Shown here: positions 22,796 through 34,859 of the stretch, in pieces
How positions within the stretch are numbered: position 1 is the first letter of the stretch
Layout of the letters: every line of letters starts with the position of its first letter
Assembly (NCBI GenBank): GCA_022478985.1
Contig: JAKSZP010000138.1
Location: forward strand, 1 to 64,000
From: Massospora cicadina
Lineage: Eukaryota; Entomophthoromycota; Entomophthoromycetes; Entomophthorales; Entomophthoraceae
Direction of reading: 5' to 3'
DNA length: 64,000 nt
Translations under genes and position numbers: made by a program
The notes under the pieces: generated by a model
What the model was told of the DNA's origin: nothing
Databases searched by the model: none
The model's input: the letters and a program-made list of their open reading frames with translations, nothing else

Positions 22796-25710
22796 GAAAG
22801 CTGTTAGGGCAGAAATCTTCATCTTGTATTGCTGCATGCTACATTAGAAGTTCCTGAATTTAGAAGGTAAATTTACCTAAAGAAGACAAGAATGAATGTA
22901 TGATTTTAGATAGCCTAGTGAGCATCTGAATCGTCAAAGTACCATAAGACACTGGCTAAAATCAGGTCATTTTTAGCTGCCTTTTCTTCCTAAACATATG
23001 TGTAGGATCTTATTTATCAACAAGCGGTCCTCAGAAAAACACACAATACAAAATGCAGCCTGCTGCAAAGGCGAGTTATTCAATATGTTATCTTGCATCA
23101 TCAGGGAAATTGCTGGATAAATTGAGAATAGTAATACCCTCACAATGTTGCTCCAACGACATAATGAGAGCTAGTTGGAGGAGGGAGTTGTTGGTAATAG
23201 GTGCTTTGACTGCATTTTTTTAATAAATTTGATGTATGGAAAATAAGGTTATGATGGAAATGTTGGCAGGGAGTCAAATTGGAGGATGGGGTGGAAAATT
23301 CATCAATGGTAAAATTAGGATTTATTCAGTAGGATTATTTTTCATTGTTAATCCATTCAATAGCTTTGAAAGGATTTGATTCCACCATCTCTGAACCAGC
23401 AAAGGAATTCAGATGTGTAGCAGGAGCTAATTGGCTGCATACATTTGACCATAAAGAAATTTCATTGGCGTCTGAGCTGCAATCTGCTCAGGACTAGTTC
23501 TAATTGTTGTGCTCTGGCTGGTTGGAGCGGCAGAAGCAGTGCCCACGGCAGTTAGGGTGGGGGAAGGAGAATTGATTCATATTCAAAAATATATTTAAAG
23601 CCATGGGGTTTTGCACTAGAGTGCGGAGTGGTGGAAGTAGCTTTTGCAGAAGCTGCTGGGCATTTGCGCTTTTTTGGTTGAGGTCAAAGCACAAAGGTCA
23701 GATGAAATGGCTGTTCTCAATGAATGACCAGAAGGAGTGATTGGGGATGAACTGACTGTAGCATGGGGGTATTGTGAGGTGGGTTTCATTTTGGAAGGGG
23801 TAGATCATTGAAAATGATAAGGCCTGGCTAGACAAGCATCATCGGGAACCACAAACTGCAACATGGTGTCAGATTTGTAGCCAATTACTCAGTGAGTTTT
23901 TGATGGAGGCTTTCATGGGAGAGGTATGATTGCAAGCTGGCAAACTGGACCACTAGAGTGGCCTCACTTGGCATGCAAATTCTGATGATTAGAGTCAAAA
24001 TTCGAGGATCGCTCACTTGTTTTTTATTATCCTGCACATCTATTTGTGCCAAAGCTCTGATAATTGATCCTCAATAGTGCCTGTAGTTTATGGTATTTGG
24101 ACCATTCAAAAACTCACTAGGCCCGCTTAATTCGCCTTGACTCTTCCAGCCAATTTTGGGCGTAAATTTCCCTTCATGTTTGGGAACTTCTTCTGAAGCA
24201 GGTGGATATACAAGCTGCGGATTAGGTGCATCCAGCTTGTTGACAATTTCTCAAAAGAAAGGATTCAGTGAGAAAACCAGGAAATAGATAAAATAAAAAA
24301 ATTCATTATAAGCTATTTATTAGATAATAGTCATTAGGCCAGAAGCCATTATTTATACCTCTAGAGCATCTTCTGGCCACATTTCAGAACAAAATTTCAA
24401 CAGATATTTTACCGCCTCAGTTCAGCCCTTGAACTGATATGGTTGAGACCTATTTTGTAGGTTTATTGGTAGCAAAATACTCTCAAAATTGGGAGGATTC
24501 CAGGTACAAAAATTTTGATAAAAGCATGCAAAATTGTCCTAGGATCCTCTGGATTTCAGTTTCTTCATACTGCTGACGAAATACACCTTCTGAGAAATTT
24601 TAGCATAAATTGAAAAAAAAATTATGCACCCCTAATCAGGATGTTAGCAGGCCTCTCCCTTGATATCACTGGGTAACCCCTTTCAGGTGGTCCATGCAAG
24701 TGCTATCATGCCAATTGCGCGGATTGACATACAAAATTCGCCCTAAGGCAGGAAACTGATTACGTTTTTTGTTCATCTGAAGTTCATGGGATTTTCAGAC
24801 GTTAACTTCAGGTCAGTCCCAAACAATTTTGCATACAAGTAAGTTGATTGTGTTCCCAATAATTGGGACCAATTGCTGAGATTTTAGCATAGGAAATGGC
24901 CATATATTTGAAAGTATTTGGTTAGAGCACTCTGATAAAAACTTGATTAAATTGACATTGAGATATTTGGCCCAAATTATATGATTGCAATAGGTCTTAA
25001 GGTGAGAATACAGATGTTAGCTCAAGTGTTGAAAGGGTAATTGGACCAATCTGATTGTTGTTGAAGGTTTATTTTTGAGTCAACCACCATAATCTGACAA
25101 TTGTATTGGGAGTATTTTTGTAAACTAGAGGCAGCTAAGCTGCTTCCATCACATGGGCCTCACATGAGAAGCCTGTTAAAATACCCCTTGAAAGGGCGGA
25201 AGTGTAAAGCTCTGGCAGGTTTGCACACTGCTGTGGCCACCTCAATGATGGCCGTGCTAACATAGGGGAAGAGTTTGCCATACTTGACCTGAAGGCCGAA
25301 ATTCAGGTTACTCTGAGGGAGCAGCAGGGTGCTTTATAACACTTCCTGAGAGCATGCGATGTGGTGGGATATGTACCAAGGAATGTAGTGACCTGAAGAG
25401 CTCAGAGGCTAGCTGGGCCAGCCTGCGCGCGTCTTAGTGGAGGCCAATATGCTAAGAGGTGGCGCTCCATCCCCACATGAGGGCAGCAGGTGTCAAATGC
25501 GTTGACATAGATTTGATGTGGTGCTGGCAAAAAAGCTCGTTGGGCATAAATCTTTTTTTAAAAATTTTAGTTTGGTCAATTAAGTGATCAAAGCAAACCT
25601 AAGAGATTTAAAAGTTGAGGCTTAATAGTTTAATAATAAGTTCTGATTGTTGAATTATTGACTGGGTTAATTGCAAGATTATATATATAATTTTCTTGAG
25701 CCTGAAGTGT
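22796..25710 (-). mobile_element. element D, divergent ORF1-like element split by a solo LTR
   Basis: A minus-strand, more diverged relative of A-C. Its 5' part (about 25500-25110) aligns with the RPYKGYFDLSFTCEA region. After the solo LTR, the DNA at 23950-23820 aligns with the VQFAGLP and GLAAYGSNPI region. The C-terminal portion differs from A-C and matches the insertion at 19052-20135 instead (ESNPF block near 23380, and 23150-23050). A stretch reading SANAQQLLQKLLPPLRTL lies at 23620-23670. Both ends are uncertain; the right end may lie anywhere between 25560 and 25710. The left end of recognisable homology is about 22990, and 22796-22990 is unassigned. Confidence 0.6.
24241..25099 (-). 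repeat. solo LTR inserted in element D
   Basis: An 859-bp unit starting TGTCAGATTATGG and ending AAATTGTCA on the minus strand, with flanks CTTGT (24236-24240) and ATTGT (25100-25104), a 5-bp duplication with one mismatch. It aligns with the split LTR at 18530-22795. GGTATAAATAATGG near 24350 looks like a TATA box. No internal region remains, as expected after LTR-LTR recombination. Confidence 0.75.
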
Positions 25711-26571
25711 GAGGCTTTCCACCTAATTTATTAAGTTCTGATATTTATATACCAGTCAATTGATTAATTTAAGGATTTATTATAACTACAAGGAAAACTG
25801 GGAATTTGTGGCTTTAGAATTTATATATTTATTCAAGGTGGGCTGACCTGAGGACAATACTGTGATGATTAATGAGGAAAATGGGGAATAAAAGTTACTG
25901 TAAAATGAGGATAAATCCAGGTAACCCTCCACGCACAGCGTTCTAATAGGCGAGGAAATCTATGGACAACCTTACTAGCGCTATCTCGGTTTTGGCATTG
26001 GTGAATAATGCCACACACAGTCATAAATCGTCCCCTACCCAAAGTTCATCTATCAGGATCAAACTTAAGAGGCATTGGTCATCAACTCCTACTCAACCAC
26101 TGGGGCATCCTCGCTTGTCCTTACAATTTCACCTAATAAAATTTGACTTAATGACCATCATTAAGCCTTTTGAATTAGTCAATTATTGAATACTATTGTC
26201 AATATGATTATGATAGAGTTAATTTATAATTTGTGATTTAAATTTTTGGCGCCTTGATACCATTGTACAGAAGATAAAGGCTTACCCTTTTGAGATGTAT
26301 CAGAAGAGGTACTATTTTAGATTCAGTTCCTTAAGGCAGTAAGATCTTACCATCTAGTACTAAAAAAAGGTAGTAAGATGGGTTGGGACCATCTAGTACT
26401 AAAAAAAAGGTAGTAAGATCTTTACCAGAGGTGGATCTGGGTGTACACCAGGAAGCATCAGATGTGGAAATTACCTCAGAAACCTTGCCTGCAAGCCACT
26501 GGTTAAGTGGTGGTGCAAGGAGAGGAGTTAAGGATGAAGATGAAGTTAGCATCAAAAGTAACTCTTTTTAA
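25711..26571. other. AT-rich segment with a LINE-type 3' end and a short duplication
   Basis: At 25836-25870 the plus strand reads CAAGGTGGGCTGACCTGAGG, the reverse complement of the 3'-terminal motif of A-C, so a short minus-strand relic of that family probably starts here and ends near 26220. At 26340-26420 a block containing ACCATCTAGTACTAAAAAAA followed by GGTAGTAAGAT is present twice, about 47 bp apart; part of it recurs inverted at 28814-28836. No gene is recognisable. Confidence 0.45.
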
Positions 26572-27046
26572 GCCCTTAGATTTTGATTAAATTGAGAAGA
26601 TAAAAATTGTAGATTATTTAAAAGCTCAATCCTTCAAAACTTTTAGTTGTACTACATCTATCTTTTACTATTTGATTAGGAAGATCATAGTGCGGGTAGA
26701 CATAGGTAAAGTAGTGACAGGAGAATATAGCCTTTAGTAATAACTTTGAGGAGCTTGTATTGTTGAAGCTTGGTCTGTTGGTCTTTTGTTTTCATACAAT
26801 AGACAACTGCAACTCAATATTTACTAAGAAATGAAAATCCCGGCTATCTGAAGCAGAGGAAATCTCAACAGCGCTTGTTGCCTCCTCCTGGAGCATGCGG
26901 CTTGTAATCTACAGGCGTCCTTTGTGGAGAATGAGACTGTTCTTTTAAGTCAATTCCTGCGATGTTTGTTCTTGATCCTCTCCTCTTTAGTCCTTCAAGA
27001 GTATGGCCATACTTTGAGCATCATTAGGCAGCTTAAAGCTTGTTCA
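26572..27046 (-). pseudogene. linker between RNase H and integrase of the split chromovirus
   Basis: The minus-strand frame at about 26990-26880 reads NSLILHKGRL followed by a stop and ITSRMLQ, loosely like the segment that precedes the integrase zinc domain in chromoviruses. No HHCC residues follow; homology fades near 26600. Confidence 0.4.
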
Positions 27047-27800
27047 TCAGTTTTTGAGTGGCATTTTAAATGGTGGCAACATGTTTAGAGGCAACATAGT
27101 TGCCATATTATAGGTATCCAGATCCTCCTTTGGGACGCCATCATTGGTCTCAGTTAAAAGGTTCAAGATAAAGTTGCTCTCCCCCAGCTTATACACTTTC
27201 TTGAAATCATACGGTGCCAGCTCAAGGTGCCACCGTGCCTGGCGCTGGTTCATGCACTTTGGGCTCTTATAGAATTTGAGGGTGTGGTAATTTGTTCTGA
27301 TCATAAATTGGTTACCGCGTAATGCAATTGATGCTTCCATTTCTCTAGGGCTAAGACAATTACCAGAACTCCTTATCATGCAGAGGGTATTTTGTCTCGG
27401 CGGGAAGCATTTTTTTACTAAAGTAGCTACATGATAGTCTACCCTGTCCTCCCACTCCTTCAGCAGAGCCCCCAATTGTTAAGTTTGAGTTAAAAGTCTC
27501 CACTATGAAATCCCAGTCAGCGTCAGGGTAAAAAGTACTGGTGCAGTCATGAGGATATCCTTGATGGTTTGGAAAGCTCTCTCCTCCTCATCTCCCACTG
27601 GAATGACACCTTCCCTGTCAGATGGGTCAAGTGTGAAGTAGTCCTGGAGAGGACTTTAGCAGAATGTCACAGAAAAAATCACTACACTAGAAACTTTATA
27701 ACGCCAGTTCCATCAGTAGGGGCTGACTACTCCTTCACCGCCTTCAACTTTTTGAGGAATAATGCCATCCCTTTGTGGAAGACTACGTTCCTCAAGAAAG
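27047..27800 (-). pseudogene. RNase H of the split chromovirus
   Basis: The longest frame (27475-27047, 142 codons) covers the C-terminal RNase H and tether. It includes NQFMIRTNYHTLKFYKSPK and RQARWHLELAPYDFKKVYKL, matching the Ty3 pattern with a TDH-type motif changed to TNY. The upstream part toward RT is frameshifted. The domain would degrade genomic RNA during cDNA synthesis. Near-intact over 140 residues but missing its N-terminal half in frame. Confidence 0.8.
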
Positions 27801-28480
27801 AGACAGAGTCCTTGAAAAACTCATATTTCTTTGGATTTAAGAGGAGGTTCGCCTTGCAAGGGCCTCCAGTATGCTAAGCATGTCGCCCCTGTTCTCCTCT
27901 TTGGACTTTAATAATATAAGAATATTGTCCATGTATACTATGCAGCATTTCCTGATAAGGTTGCTCAAGGTTTTTTTTCGATGGTTTTCTAGAATGCCAC
28001 TGGGGATTCTTGAGATCAAAGGTATCACTTTGTATTTAGATACCCCAAAGTGGCAATTGAAAGGCCGTGTACTGTTGTTGTTCTAGAATCACCGGAATTT
28101 TATTGAACGCGTCAATCAGTTCCAACTTATTGAAGATCTGTCTCCCAAAATCATCTGGGAGATAAGCTATATCAATGGAATGGGATATGGGTCAGACTCA
28201 TTTATTGTGTTCAACCGCCAGCAATCTACACCTAGTCATAGCTCTCCTTTAGATTTGGGAACCAGGAGTATGGTTGACAACACAGGAGACATAGAGGGCA
28301 CAATCAAAACACGTTTGAGCATCTCTTTAACATAAGCTTCCAGGGAATCCTTCGCCTTAAGGTTAAGGGGTTATAGGGTCAATCCTTTCAGAAATACACA
28401 TAATTTCTTAAATTAAGGTAAAGGGGAAAGGCCCAATCAGGGAGGTTAAGACAGTATTTTTCTTTAACAGGTGGGCGTAT
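27801..28480 (-). pseudogene. reverse transcriptase of the split chromovirus
   Basis: Minus-strand RT motifs across several frames: KGELxLGVDCWRLNTINESD-like sequence and PYPIPLI around 28260-28150, then SGILENHRKKTLSNLIRKCC and the catalytic site YMDNILILL at about 27940-27910. The active site is YMDN, so the second catalytic aspartate is lost (Asp to Asn, a G-to-A change). Upstream, YVKEMLKRVLIVPSMSPVLS near 28330-28280 corresponds to the fingers. Inactive. Confidence 0.82.
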
Positions 28481-28779
28481 GTTTTAAACTCTTCTGGGAT
28501 GTCCATCACAGGTTCATGCCCAAGAACAGCCTTCACCCAAGGCTTCCCTAAGTCATTGTTGAAGGAATCTATTGCTACTGGAGGATGTTCCTTTTTATGC
28601 AGCATGATTAGGCGCTCTTAAGATTAAACTGTGGGGTAGTGCTTGTATTACCACCGCTTACCCAGATTATGGGGTGAGGCCTTTCTGATAACGCTAAATG
28701 CTCCTTGGAACTTGTGAGGCCCCTGCCGTAGCATCACCTGGAGCTTGAATTTCCAATTTTTTACTAATTTGGAGGTGTC

Positions 28780-29030
28780 AGTTAACATAAAGCTTCCTTT
28801 TTCATTCCAACTCCAGCCTCTATCTTTTTTTAGTACTAGATGGTCTCCAGCCTCTATCTTCTCACTACATGACGTCTAGAAAGTTGCCCTCTGCCCCTGT
28901 GTCTACCAGAAACCAGAGTTTGTTCTCATACCTCCACTTGTCTGCCACAATCTGTGACTAAAATAAAACATAAAGATAATACAGGACGTTTCCTTTATTT
29001 ATATTGGTGATGTGCACGGGGTCGAGTGGA
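28780..29030 (-). pseudogene. aspartic protease region of the split chromovirus
   Basis: The minus strand near 28930-28870 reads LWFLVDTGAEGNFLDVM, a retropepsin active site (DTGA) with the usual following Asn-Phe-Leu. Downstream, a frame with GDHLVLKKDRGWSWNEKGSF near 28845-28780 lies in the spacer to RT. The flanks are degraded. Confidence 0.8.
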
Positions 29031-29199
29031 AGATATAAGTAGGGCTGGGAGTGCCCTCCCTGGGTGCTTGGGAGGGGAATTCCTCATTTGCAGAGCCACT
29101 GGGTGATCCTTGTGAGGGCTCCTGAAAGGGGCTAGATAGGCATAGACTAGGCATAGCGGCCGCAGAACTTCCTGATTTGTGACGTCAGATGGTACTTGA

Positions 29200-31222
29200 C
29201 CTGAGCTAATCTGAATGCCCCTCCACCTATGTCATACTGAGACTTTCTCATCAAGGGTGGCTCCAAAGCGAGTGGCAGCCATGTCAATATGGATGTCAGT
29301 GGGGAGTTTCTGGAAGAACATCTGTGCGATTGGGTAAAAGGTGACTTTGGCTGCCTTGGCTAATGGGTGGCAGACACAGGGGTATCCAATGACCATCATA
29401 TTCCCTTGCATGAGGGCCAGGATGGAGGACCAAGCTGCATCTTGGGAGTCATTAGGTTTGACCACTCTCTCAAACAATCAAAGGTAATATCCAGGTTAGG
29501 AGGAAGAGCTGAAGGGTTTTATTACAGCTTCATGAACCAGTCAGACAGGTTTCTGGATAGGACTGTCACTACTTGAGCATCCTGGAGTGACACAGTGTTA
29601 GCTTTTACTGAGGTGGTGGCTAATTAGACTTGAAAATTTATATAAGAGAAGGTTGCATGCAGTGTAGTTAGCTCCCTAAGGAGTGAGGGCATGTCAGAAT
29701 TATGTTGAGGGAAGCTCAAGATAGGAGTGAAGTTGGACATTCCCGCAAAGGGAAGGAAATGGGTGGCTTCTCTCTTGAAGAAAAGGAGAGAGAAGATGAC
29801 CATCAGAAACATGGTTGGGTGTTCATGCCACGCAGACAAGGCTCGTTCTGAATTATTATCCACCATTTCTAGAAAGCGATACATCATTTTAAAAGAGCTT
29901 CTAATGTAATGGATGGGGCCCCTGAACACTGCTACAAAGCAGTTAGGCAAGAAAGCCTAGGTAAGTTCCCACAAGCAGGGCAATTCTGCTCTTGTGATAT
30001 CCCTAATCTGTGTGTTTGAGTAACTCTTGATGATGTAATTATGGACTATAGGGAGGATGATACAGTCGCCAATAAAGAGGGACTGCCATCTGGAAAGCGC
30101 ATACAAGTATACAATTGCTTTGTCAAAGTCTGAAGTGTATTGCATTAAAAGTTTCTTTTAAGGTTTCTTAATAAATTATTTTTAAATCTTAACATTTATT
30201 TCTGAGTTTATCAAGTTTATTGCATAATTATAGAAGACAAAGCTTTTTTGTGCAACTTTTCCAGTTTAAAAGTTATACTTCAATTACTGAAAAGAGCTGG
30301 TCTCGTTCTCCATGGATTCTGCGGACAGCTTCTAAACAGTAGGTGTTGAGCAGTGAATAGATGTTTTGAAGTCAGGTCCTTTGAAGCTAAACACTTATTA
30401 GGCATTAGTAACGCCATAAATATCATATAGGAGACTTTCTCTCTCTAAAGCAAAACACCAGAAGGAAATATCATTGTCAGGGCAAATCTCTTGACAGCTT
30501 AGCTGAAAAAGGGAAAATCTATTTTTTATCATGCAAAAATCTTTAGATAATGTAAATAGGAAAAATCAGCCTAAGAGTAAGAAAATCCTTTTTCTTAATT
30601 TCATCCTAATCATTTAATGGTTCTAGGTAAAGAAGAGAGTAAGCGAGATAGGGATAAATCTCCTCAGTTTGTTGGAATGGGGTTGTTGAGGTGATTTCTT
30701 CTAAGAAATTTTAGGGAAATTTTGATTGTGTAATTGGGTATTTGGTCAATGCAATAGAATTCATCATTATGGTAATTTTAGGCCTTTGGCCCAACAGGCA
30801 TCATCTGATGACATAATAACTTAATATTGAGAAATTCGGTCCTTTCAGCCTTGCAACACGCAATGTTAATATATAATATGAAGTAAATCTAGTAGGAGGT
30901 GATTAAAATGGTAAGCCATTTAGAAAACCAAAGCTGAGGCTTCCCTCACATTGGGGCGAAGCCCAACAGTAGGTATATTCTGAGTACCTAGATCCTCTAT
31001 TTTCTCATCTAGGCCTGTTCCAGAACTTGGGATGAATACCTTTGCATTTGTCATAGATTTTTCCATATGTGTTATTTTGCTACAAATTGTTTCAAATCTT
31101 TTTTCTTTAACAACCTTATATCTAAGTTTTAAACTAATAGTCAGCTCACCTGCTTTAACTCGCTTAACATGTGAGACATAGATACTGCTCAGGGGATCTA
31201 CTACATGCAGATTAGGCACCAT
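29200..31222 (-). pseudogene. gag of the split chromovirus
   Basis: Frames at 31222-30920, 30145-29957, 29950-29624 and 29477-29232 lie between the 5' LTR and protease. The first starts MVPNLHVVDPLSSIYVSHVK and includes a basic stretch RYKVVKEKRFE. The third includes MMYRFLEMVDNNSERALSAW; the last ends ATRFGATLDEKVSV. No zinc knuckle was found. The segment 30150-30900 is poorly coding. A second copy of parts of this region lies at 11850-12183 and 14116-14440. Assignment is by position and by duplication, not by family motif. Confidence 0.62.
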
Positions 31223-31564
31223 TTAACCTTTGTTAAGATCAAACTTATCCTCAATAAGCAAAATCTTCTCTGATGCTGCCTTTTGTAGCATCAATCTCTT
31301 TGGTTTAATGTTTAAACCCTTGGCGACTTTCTTGTGGACACTCGCTGACATGTTTGTTGTACGTTGGTCCTCAGGACTTAACAGAAGCCAATACAACCTC
31401 TACTTTGGCAGCCTGGCTCCAAGACATATGCAATATAGAGTGTCCTGTTCAAACAAAGCAGATCTCAGACTGGCTACTGTATTCTGCTCAATTGCAAATA
31501 CCAGAATGGATACCAGTGATTAGTTCACTTAATTACTGTAAGAAAATTGCTTTTCCAGTAACAG

Positions 31565-32480
31565 TGGGCTCTGCTGATTGGCAGGCCAACCAGTATGAAG
31601 ACTTATCGGCCTTTACCATTTTGCCTTAGGCTAAGGGCCAGCAGCATCAGCTGACACCTTGATTTATCACCCGCGCCATTCAGGTATCCCCTAGCCTAAA
31701 CCCCAATCAATGATTAAATATAAGCTTAAATTAAAATGTATTTTAGGCAAAGGATATGTTTATTGAAATGGAAGCGCCAGATATTTAAACTGTTTACAAA
31801 AGGGCTACTGCGCCCACCACTGACCTATCAGCCCATATCTGGTTCTTCCAGACAACCATTATTCTCATCCTTCTGCTGTGCTACTCTCTTCCCTGACATG
31901 GACCCTCTCGCCCCATCTTTCCTGATGTCCAAATTATTAGGTTTGGCTCTTACTTAGCCTTGAGTCACCGATGAGCCATATAAATTACTATTTTTTATAT
32001 ATTTTTAAATGAGAATTCAACTTAATAATAATGCGCCAGAAACAGCTTTGGTCACTCAGGAAACTTTAAACATCTCAGCTTTATTCCAACACATGCTCCA
32101 ACTCACCATAGTCAATTTTTCAAATCACCTTTCTTGGGTGATAATTGATATTATAAATGAGGCGCCAGAAACAAAATTGGCCATTTGAATTCAAATTGTT
32201 GGGTTCCGCTGACATTAATTTAAATATACCAAATGGATCATCTTTGGCTATTAGTAGCCATTGATCCTTATACCAATTTGGGCTAGCAATTAGCTCCGCT
32301 CAATCCTAACTTCCAAACTTGGTGGAATAAAAATTTCAACTCAACCTAATTGGGGAGCAACTAACCAGCAATTGTATAAAACACCACGAAATTTAGTCAA
32401 TGAGCCATTCCACTAGGGTTGGACGTTTCATCCAAATTAATGAAAATCATTGGAGGATTCCATATTGTTAAAATATGACA
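31565..32480 (-). repeat. 5' LTR of the split chromovirus
   Basis: On the minus strand it starts TGTCATATTTTAAC and ends GAGCCCA, about 916 bp. It aligns along its length with the solo LTR at 55384-56403 in inverted orientation, including blocks at 31740-31860 against 56090-56215 and 32260-32390 against 55490-55600. The gag leader follows at 31564. Confidence 0.82.
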
Positions 32481-32639
32481 ACAACATTATGTGAAATAAA
32501 AAGGGTAAAACTAAGGTATGTGTGAATTTTTTATATTTTTTTTAAAAAATAAGTAGTCTTTACTTATAGTCTAAAATCAAAGAAAAATATGAATGTAATT
32601 GTGAAATTTGATAATTTTAGTATTGAAATTGCAGATCTT

Positions 32640-33225
32640 CAATAATCCCTAATTTAGATGCCGTCTAACTGCCTCTTTCAATGTTTGATCCATTTGACTA
32701 TGATCTTGTACTTGCAAGCTCCTTCTCATGGCAATTACCCCCAAACCTGGATGTACAGGGGCCATTCCTTCAGTTCCCGCTTCTGGGTTATGGGCAATAG
32801 TATCTTCTCCAGATGAAGCTTAATTACCAGATTTGGTTATATGCTTGTCAACATCTGTTTCACTTGATGGCGTTCCTTCAATGTGCCTCACATCATGCTT
32901 TTAAGCAACTCGCGAAACCATTTGTTGTTAGGTTTAGCAATAATCACTTATGTCCTCATCATTCCCATCAGGGTAATTAAATCAAATCACCATTTTGTCA
33001 TCTGTAAGTTGTAAATTTTTTGTCCCCTAAAAGGAAAAATTGGGTTGTTTTTCACAGCTATCATGGGCAAAGTCATCATCTTCAACATATAAATAGTTTG
33101 TATCGTCAGGGTGAAAATTTTTACATATTATGTCAAACTGATCATGGGGTATATTTCTTGCTAAACCAAATCTAAAAAGCGCTCATTAATATCCAGCTTC
33201 AGCAGGTATGTTGCCCGCACTTCTT
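32640..33225 (-). pseudogene. unidentified decayed ORF
   Basis: One minus-strand frame has a natural, acidic composition across roughly 180 codons with six or so stops. It includes RNIPHDQFDIICKNFHPDD, then VEDDDFAHDSCEKQPNF, DGNDEDISDYC and EDTIAHNPEAGTEGMAPVHP. I do not recognise a family. It lies between the LTR of the split chromovirus and the LTR of Chr-5, so it may be a host gene relic or an older transposon ORF. The other two frames are less coherent. Confidence 0.4.
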
Positions 33226-33238
33226 CCAGTATGGGAGT

Positions 33239-33835
33239 TGTCATAATTAAATGACATCATTGGAGGGATATATTGCAGAAATAAAACTGAGCGTGATGAG
33301 GCCAAGAGGACAGTTGAAAGGCCTTCCTAACATGAAGCACACCCTAGACCAACGCTGGGTAAAGGCAAGGTAGGCTCAAATGGGTCTAGGGGCTCATAAT
33401 GGTTGGATGAGCATTACATCCTCGGCGTTAAAACACACCAGCTATGGTGAAAATTATGACAGGTCTTAACGTTTGTTGGAGAACGGGGCTTTGTGTCCCG
33501 TTTGGTTTATAATATTGCCAAATCTGGTAGAATTCAGCTTCAGTCAATAACCTAAACGTGAGCCTACTTGAGCTACAGTGTGAAAATTAATGGTAAGTTG
33601 AAACTATTGGTCATATTGAATGCAGTGCCTCGCTCAATAATGATGATTCTCCCCAATTGTTTAAAAATGATTTTCCAAGAACAACTTTCTCTGTTGGCCT
33701 ATTTGGTTTACAAAAAACCCCGTTCATTCTATTTTCATATGGGTACATTGTTTGACTTTTGCCGACCTCTTGGAAGAGTTCTCATATAACTTAGATCATT
33801 ACATTCTCTCCAAGATATCGTCTGATCCCGTTACA
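33239..33835 (+). repeat. 5' LTR of Chr-5
   Basis: Starts TGTCAT and ends GTTACA; aligns with 39299-39881. A TATA-like TTTACAAAAAACCCC is at about 33705-33720. A possible primer site TTTGGTGGAAC follows at 33837. Confidence 0.8.
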
Positions 33836-34264
33836 CCTTTGGTGGAACTGTGACGTCAGTATATCAAAGCCCCAAAGAGCCTGAACATGGATCTCCACCT
33901 GGTGATGGACATCACTTTCAGTCAACCAAGTTTTGGCAATTTTAGTTTATCTGGGAATTTAATTAGTTCTGTATACCCTCTCACTGGGGCCATTGGTTAC
34001 CAGCCTCCTTTGTGGTTCCCTGTTTCCCCTATTGTTGACGAATTTCCTTGGTTGTGTGGTGGGGCATTCCCCACCACATCTCTAGGAATGAGAGTGTTAA
34101 AGGCACTCTCTTGACATTATTTGGCCAGCCTTTTTATTATACGTGCACCAGAATTCTCCACATAGGGATCTCTCTGAGCATCAACTGATTATGCTATCCA
34201 ATTGTCAAATTACTATTCTGCATACCACAGCTTTTTCATTTAGTTTATTTTGTTTTAATTGACT

Positions 34265-34640
34265 TTTGTTCTCGCCACATCTGACAGGGAGGTATCTACC
34301 CTTCCTAATCATACCTATTGATTCAACCCTTCAGGACCTGCCAGTATTATTCTAAAACCTAACCCAGAACAGTATCCTGAAATTCAACAGGCTCTTGCTT
34401 CCTTGGCTTCTAAAACTTCTATATTGACAAATTTGGTTAACGTGATTCCAACTTCTCACAGGGTTTAGTTTCTTTGTTACTTGTCCCCTAGTGCAGCAGA
34501 CTGGGTCTTTACTGTGTTGCAAGCACAGACCCATCTATGGAAGTTTTTGAAAGATTTTTTCACTTACAAAAGATACATGTCATACTGAAATATCTTCCTT
34601 TCAACCCTTCTACGAGTTTTTTCTCCGCCAAGTGAGCCAC
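34265..34640 (+). pseudogene. gag of Chr-5 (N-terminal part)
   Basis: A plus-strand frame contains ILKPNPEQYPEIQQALASLA and NLVNVIPTSHRV, then PSAADWVFTVLQAQTHLW and FLKDFFTYKRYMSY, with a handful of stops. The position after the 5' LTR and helical composition fit Gag. Upstream, 33836-34260 is leader sequence with a frame repeated after the 3' LTR. From 34640 to 34850 decay is heavier. No zinc knuckle was seen. Confidence 0.62.
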
Positions 34641-34859
34641 CCCATGGGCCATTAATTGAATAAATTTTGTGTCTGGGTCAAGGCTTTACTGCTGTCTGAC
34701 ATAGGTAAATGACATTTATTCATTCCACTTTTGATCCGCTCACAAGTAATTCTCCAGTATAACAGACTCCCCCTGACAACTTATTAATCATCTGATTGAG
34801 GCTCCTTAAGGGATTTCTCCGCCCCAATGGGAAAAGGGACTAGTCATTTGGCCATCATT

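Larger units (their letters stand above)
14880..32480 (-). mobile_element. split minus-strand chromovirus (5' LTR to chromodomain)
   Basis: I infer one original element from complementary pieces on the minus strand: 5' LTR (31565-32480), gag (about 31222-29200), protease (28900), RT (28480-27801), RNase H (27800-27047), integrase (18230-17711 and 15794-15110) and chromodomain (15110-14880). The right part lacks integrase and the left part lacks RT, and both share orientation and order. Between them, 18240-26571 holds elements C and D, an insertion related to D and long LTR sequence of another family; element B splits the integrase. No 3' LTR was found next to the chromodomain. The alternative is two separate truncated chromoviruses. 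Confidence 0.6.

Noticed and set aside
24241..25099. Considered as part of the element D coding region
   Set aside because: It has LTR-type TG...CA ends, a 5-bp flanking duplication and matches another LTR.
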